Positions 4,549 through 6,734 of a stretch of DNA of 6,734 nt are shown here, one piece after another. Position numbers and translations under genes: made by a program. Within the stretch, counting starts at the first letter, position 1. Each line of letters starts with the position of its first letter. The notes under the pieces were generated by a model. It had not been told where the DNA came from. It did no database searches and saw nothing but the letters and a program-made list of their open reading frames with translations. This DNA comes from Prochlorococcus sp. AG-455-E15 (lineage in GTDB: Bacteria; Cyanobacteriota; Cyanobacteriia; PCC-6307; Cyanobiaceae). The DNA lies in NCBI GenBank assembly GCA_003212115.1, contig QCQS01000044.1:1-6734 (forward strand), in the 5' to 3' direction.

Positions 4549-6734
4549 TTAGCCCAGGCCGAAAAGGCGAGCGTGGAAGAAAGCCCATGTGGTAGCAATA
4601 CCACCAACAAGGAAGTGTGTTACACCTACTGCTCTACCCTGAGTTATAGATAAAGCTCTTGGTTGAATGGTTGGCGCAACTTTAAGTTTGTTGTGTGCCC
4701 AAACAATCGATTCGAATAATTCTTGCCAATATCCTCTTCCACTGAAGAGGAACATTAAACTGAATGCCCATATGAAGTGAGCTCCCAGGAACATCAAACC
4801 GTACATACTTATGGACTGACCATAGCTGGTTAATACTTGAGAAGCTTGCGCCCAAAGGAAATCTCTTAACCAACCATTAATAGTAATGGAGCTTTGTGCA
4901 AAATTACCACCAGTAAGCCCCCAAACATCACTCTGCATCTTCCAGGAGAAGTGGAAAATAACTATTGATAAACAGTTATACATCCAGAAAAGAGCCAAGA
5001 ACACATGATCCCATGAAGAAACTTGACATGTACCACCTCTTCCAGGGCCATCACAAGGGAATCTAAATCCTAAAGAAGCTTTATCAGGGATCAACCTTGA
5101 ACTTCTTGCGTAAAGTACTCCTTTGAGAAGTATTAAAACAGTTACGTGAATTTGGAAAGCATGAATATGATGGATCATTAAATCAGCTGTGCCTAATGGA
5201 ATTGGAGCAATAGCTACCTTTCCACCAACTTCTACTAAACTTCCATTAAAAACTTCACTTAAAGCTTTGTGAGGTAAAGCTTCAGAAGTACCTGCTAAAA
5301 GAGAAGTGCCAACAGCAGATGCTTGTATACTCTGAACCCATTGAGCAAAAATTGGCTGAAGTTGGATTGCAGCATCACTAAACATATCCTGGGGTCTACC
5401 CAAAGCTCTCATAGTATCGTTGTGAATATAGAGTCCGAAACTATGGAATCCTAACCACATACATACCCAGTTCAAGTGACTGATTAAGGCGTCTCTTGCT
5501 TTAAGGATTCTGTCTAGTACGTTATCAATATGTTTTGCTGGATCATAATCTCTAACCATTGCAATTCCAGCATGTGCACCTGCACCTACTATGAATAATC
5601 CACCTATCCACATGTGATGTGTAAATAATCCAAGAACTGTCATGTAGTCAGTAGCTATGTATGGATAGGGAGGCATTGCATACATATGATGAGAAACAAG
5701 TATACTTATTGATCCAAGCATTGCTAGATTAACCGCAAGCTGTGCATGTCTACTTTCTGCCATGAACTCAAAAAGACCTTGATGACCTTTAGGAGCAGGG
5801 AATAATATTGGATCTCCTTGCTGTGAATCTAATATTTCTTTCATACTATGACCAATACCATAATTGGTTCGGTACATATGACCACCAATAATTGCTATTA
5901 CACCAAAAGCTAAATGATGATGTGAAACATCAGTCATCCATAGGCTTCCTGTCACAGGGTTAAGTCCACCTTTGAAAGTAAGGAAGTCTGAGAAAGCTAA
6001 CCAGTTTAAACTGAAGAAATTACCAGTACCACTTGCAAGTCCTGGAAATATCTGACCGATAATTTGTGGATCACAAAGTTGATGCGGCATAGGCATATCT
6101 GCAATAGTTGCTATCTCTTTTCCATTAATGACTAGAGGAGAACCTGCATCAATTGCGTCTAAGAGAGCTGCAGTAGGAGCTCCTATATGAATACAATGGC
6201 CAACCCATGCTAAAGATCCAAGTCCTACTAAACCAGCAATATGGTGATTAAGCATAGACTCAATATCTTGAAACCACTCCATTTTTGGAGCTGCTTTGTG
6301 ATAATGAAAGATTCCAGCATGAAGCATAAGTGCAGCCATTACTACAGCACCTATTGCTAAAGCCATCAATTCACTCTCATTAGTAATTCCCCATGCTCGC
6401 CACATGTGAAATATTCCTGAACTGATTTGAATACCGTTGTAGTTAGCACCAAGATCAGCGTTAAGCATTTCTTGACCAACAATTGCCCATACTTGCTGAG
6501 CTCCGGGTTTTACATGAGTTGGATCAGCTAACCAACCTGAATAATTAGAAAATCTTGCTCCATGGAAGAATGCAGCACTCATCCATATAAAAATGACTGC
6601 AAGATGTCCAAAATGAGCTGAAAAGATTTTTCTTGTTGCTTCTTCAGCATCGCCTGTATGCACATCAAAATCATGTGCGTCAGCATGCAAATTCCAGATC
6701 CAAGTTGTAGTTTTTGGACCTTTAGATAATTTAC
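4549..6734 (-). CDS. psaA: Photosystem I P700 chlorophyll a apoprotein A1 (PsaA), 5' end missing
   Basis: The frame stays open to the right edge, so the gene starts outside the window. A TTG at 6690-6688 is an internal Leu codon, not the start: upstream in frame the sequence reads KLSKGPKTTTWIWN before LHADAHDFD, the conserved PsaA N-terminal region. About 727 residues are visible and about 40 are missing. Counting from that Leu as 1, His-rich membrane helices include LNHHIAG (147), SHHHLAFG (256), THHMWIGG (357) and MIHHIHAF (505). The FX loop FPCDGPGRGGTC has its Cys at 546 and 555. Met646, Ser650, Arg652 and Trp655 form the A0/A1 site, and Trp613 is the lumenal donor-docking Trp. PsaA pairs with PsaB to bind P700, A0, A1 and FX and is the first gene of the psaAB operon; its promoter is beyond the edge. 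The loop after the third helix (about 177-200) looks longer than in freshwater cyanobacteria. Confidence 0.99.
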   Translation of the reverse strand, partial: KLSKGPKTTTWIWNLHADAHDFDVHTGDAEEATRKIFSAHFGHLAVIFIWMSAAFFHGARFSNYSGWLADPTHVKPGAQQVWAIVGQEMLNADLGANYNGIQISSGIFHMWRAWGITNESELMALAIGAVVMAALMLHAGIFHYHKAAPKMEWFQDIESMLNHHIAGLVGLGSLAWVGHCIHIGAPTAALLDAIDAGSPLVINGKEIATIADMPMPHQLCDPQIIGQIFPGLASGTGNFFSLNWLAFSDFLTFKGGLNPVTGSLWMTDVSHHHLAFGVIAIIGGHMYRTNYGIGHSMKEILDSQQGDPILFPAPKGHQGLFEFMAESRHAQLAVNLAMLGSISILVSHHMYAMPPYPYIATDYMTVLGLFTHHMWIGGLFIVGAGAHAGIAMVRDYDPAKHIDNVLDRILKARDALISHLNWVCMWLGFHSFGLYIHNDTMRALGRPQDMFSDAAIQLQPIFAQWVQSIQASAVGTSLLAGTSEALPHKALSEVFNGSLVEVGGKVAIAPIPLGTADLMIHHIHAFQIHVTVLILLKGVLYARSSRLIPDKASLGFRFPCDGPGRGGTCQVSSWDHVFLALFWMYNCLSIVIFHFSWKMQSDVWGLTGGNFAQSSITINGWLRDFLWAQASQVLTSYGQSISMYGLMFLGAHFIWAFSLMFLFSGRGYWQELFESIVWAHNKLKVAPTIQPRALSITQGRAVGVTHFLVGGIATTWAFFHARLFGLG

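Noticed and set aside
4682..4873. Minus-strand 63-codon open frame within psaA
   Set aside because: It is an alternative frame of the conserved psaA C-terminal region with no family-like features.
2794..5061. Repeated sequence in psaB (2794-2829) and psaA (5026-5061) encoding FPCDGPGRGGTC
   Set aside because: It is the FX-binding loop shared by the ancient psaA/psaB paralogues, not a mobile or regulatory repeat.
6688..6690. TTG as the start codon of psaA
   Set aside because: The codon encodes the conserved Leu in WNLHADAHDFD. In-frame PsaA sequence (KGPKTTTWIWN) continues upstream to the window edge, so the true start is outside.

Overview
The window looks like chromosome from a marine picocyanobacterium, most probably a low-GC (high-light-type) Prochlorococcus. 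The basis is the strongly AT-rich spacers and small genes, the Prochlorococcus-like photosystem I proteins (a long PsaL and an enlarged loop in PsaA), and the compact layout. No mobile element, tRNA, rRNA or CRISPR array is visible. The taxonomic call comes from recognising the protein sequences, not from a database search.

Layout by position: psaL (9-608, minus) and the very short psaI (636-749, minus) form a two-gene unit transcribed psaI then psaL. A 92-bp divergent spacer (750-841) separates psaI from a plus-strand gene (842-1222) for a small basic protein with an N-terminal membrane anchor and a C-terminal HEAT-like helical repeat. That gene runs tail-to-tail, with only 4 bp between stop codons, into a minus-strand GT2 polyprenyl-phosphate-type glycosyltransferase gene (1227-2189). 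Next come a TATAAT promoter candidate and a clear intrinsic terminator (2250-2275). The rest is the psaA-psaB operon (minus): psaB complete (2293-4521) and psaA (4549 to the right edge), whose first roughly 40 codons lie outside the window.

Four of the six genes encode photosystem I. PsaA and PsaB form the reaction-centre heterodimer carrying P700, A0, A1 and the FX cluster. PsaL and PsaI are small membrane subunits at the trimerisation face. The glycosyltransferase and the HEAT-like protein sit between the two psa units with no obvious biochemical link to photosynthesis. All genes are tightly packed, and none of the start codons has a convincing Shine-Dalgarno sequence.

I see no radically new system. 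The points most worth checking are the perfect 10-bp tandem repeat immediately upstream of psaI (spaced like an RpaB/HLR1 site but a poor match to the motif), the uncharacterised HEAT-like membrane protein, the terminator-free 4-bp convergent junction, and the lineage-type additions in PsaL and PsaA.
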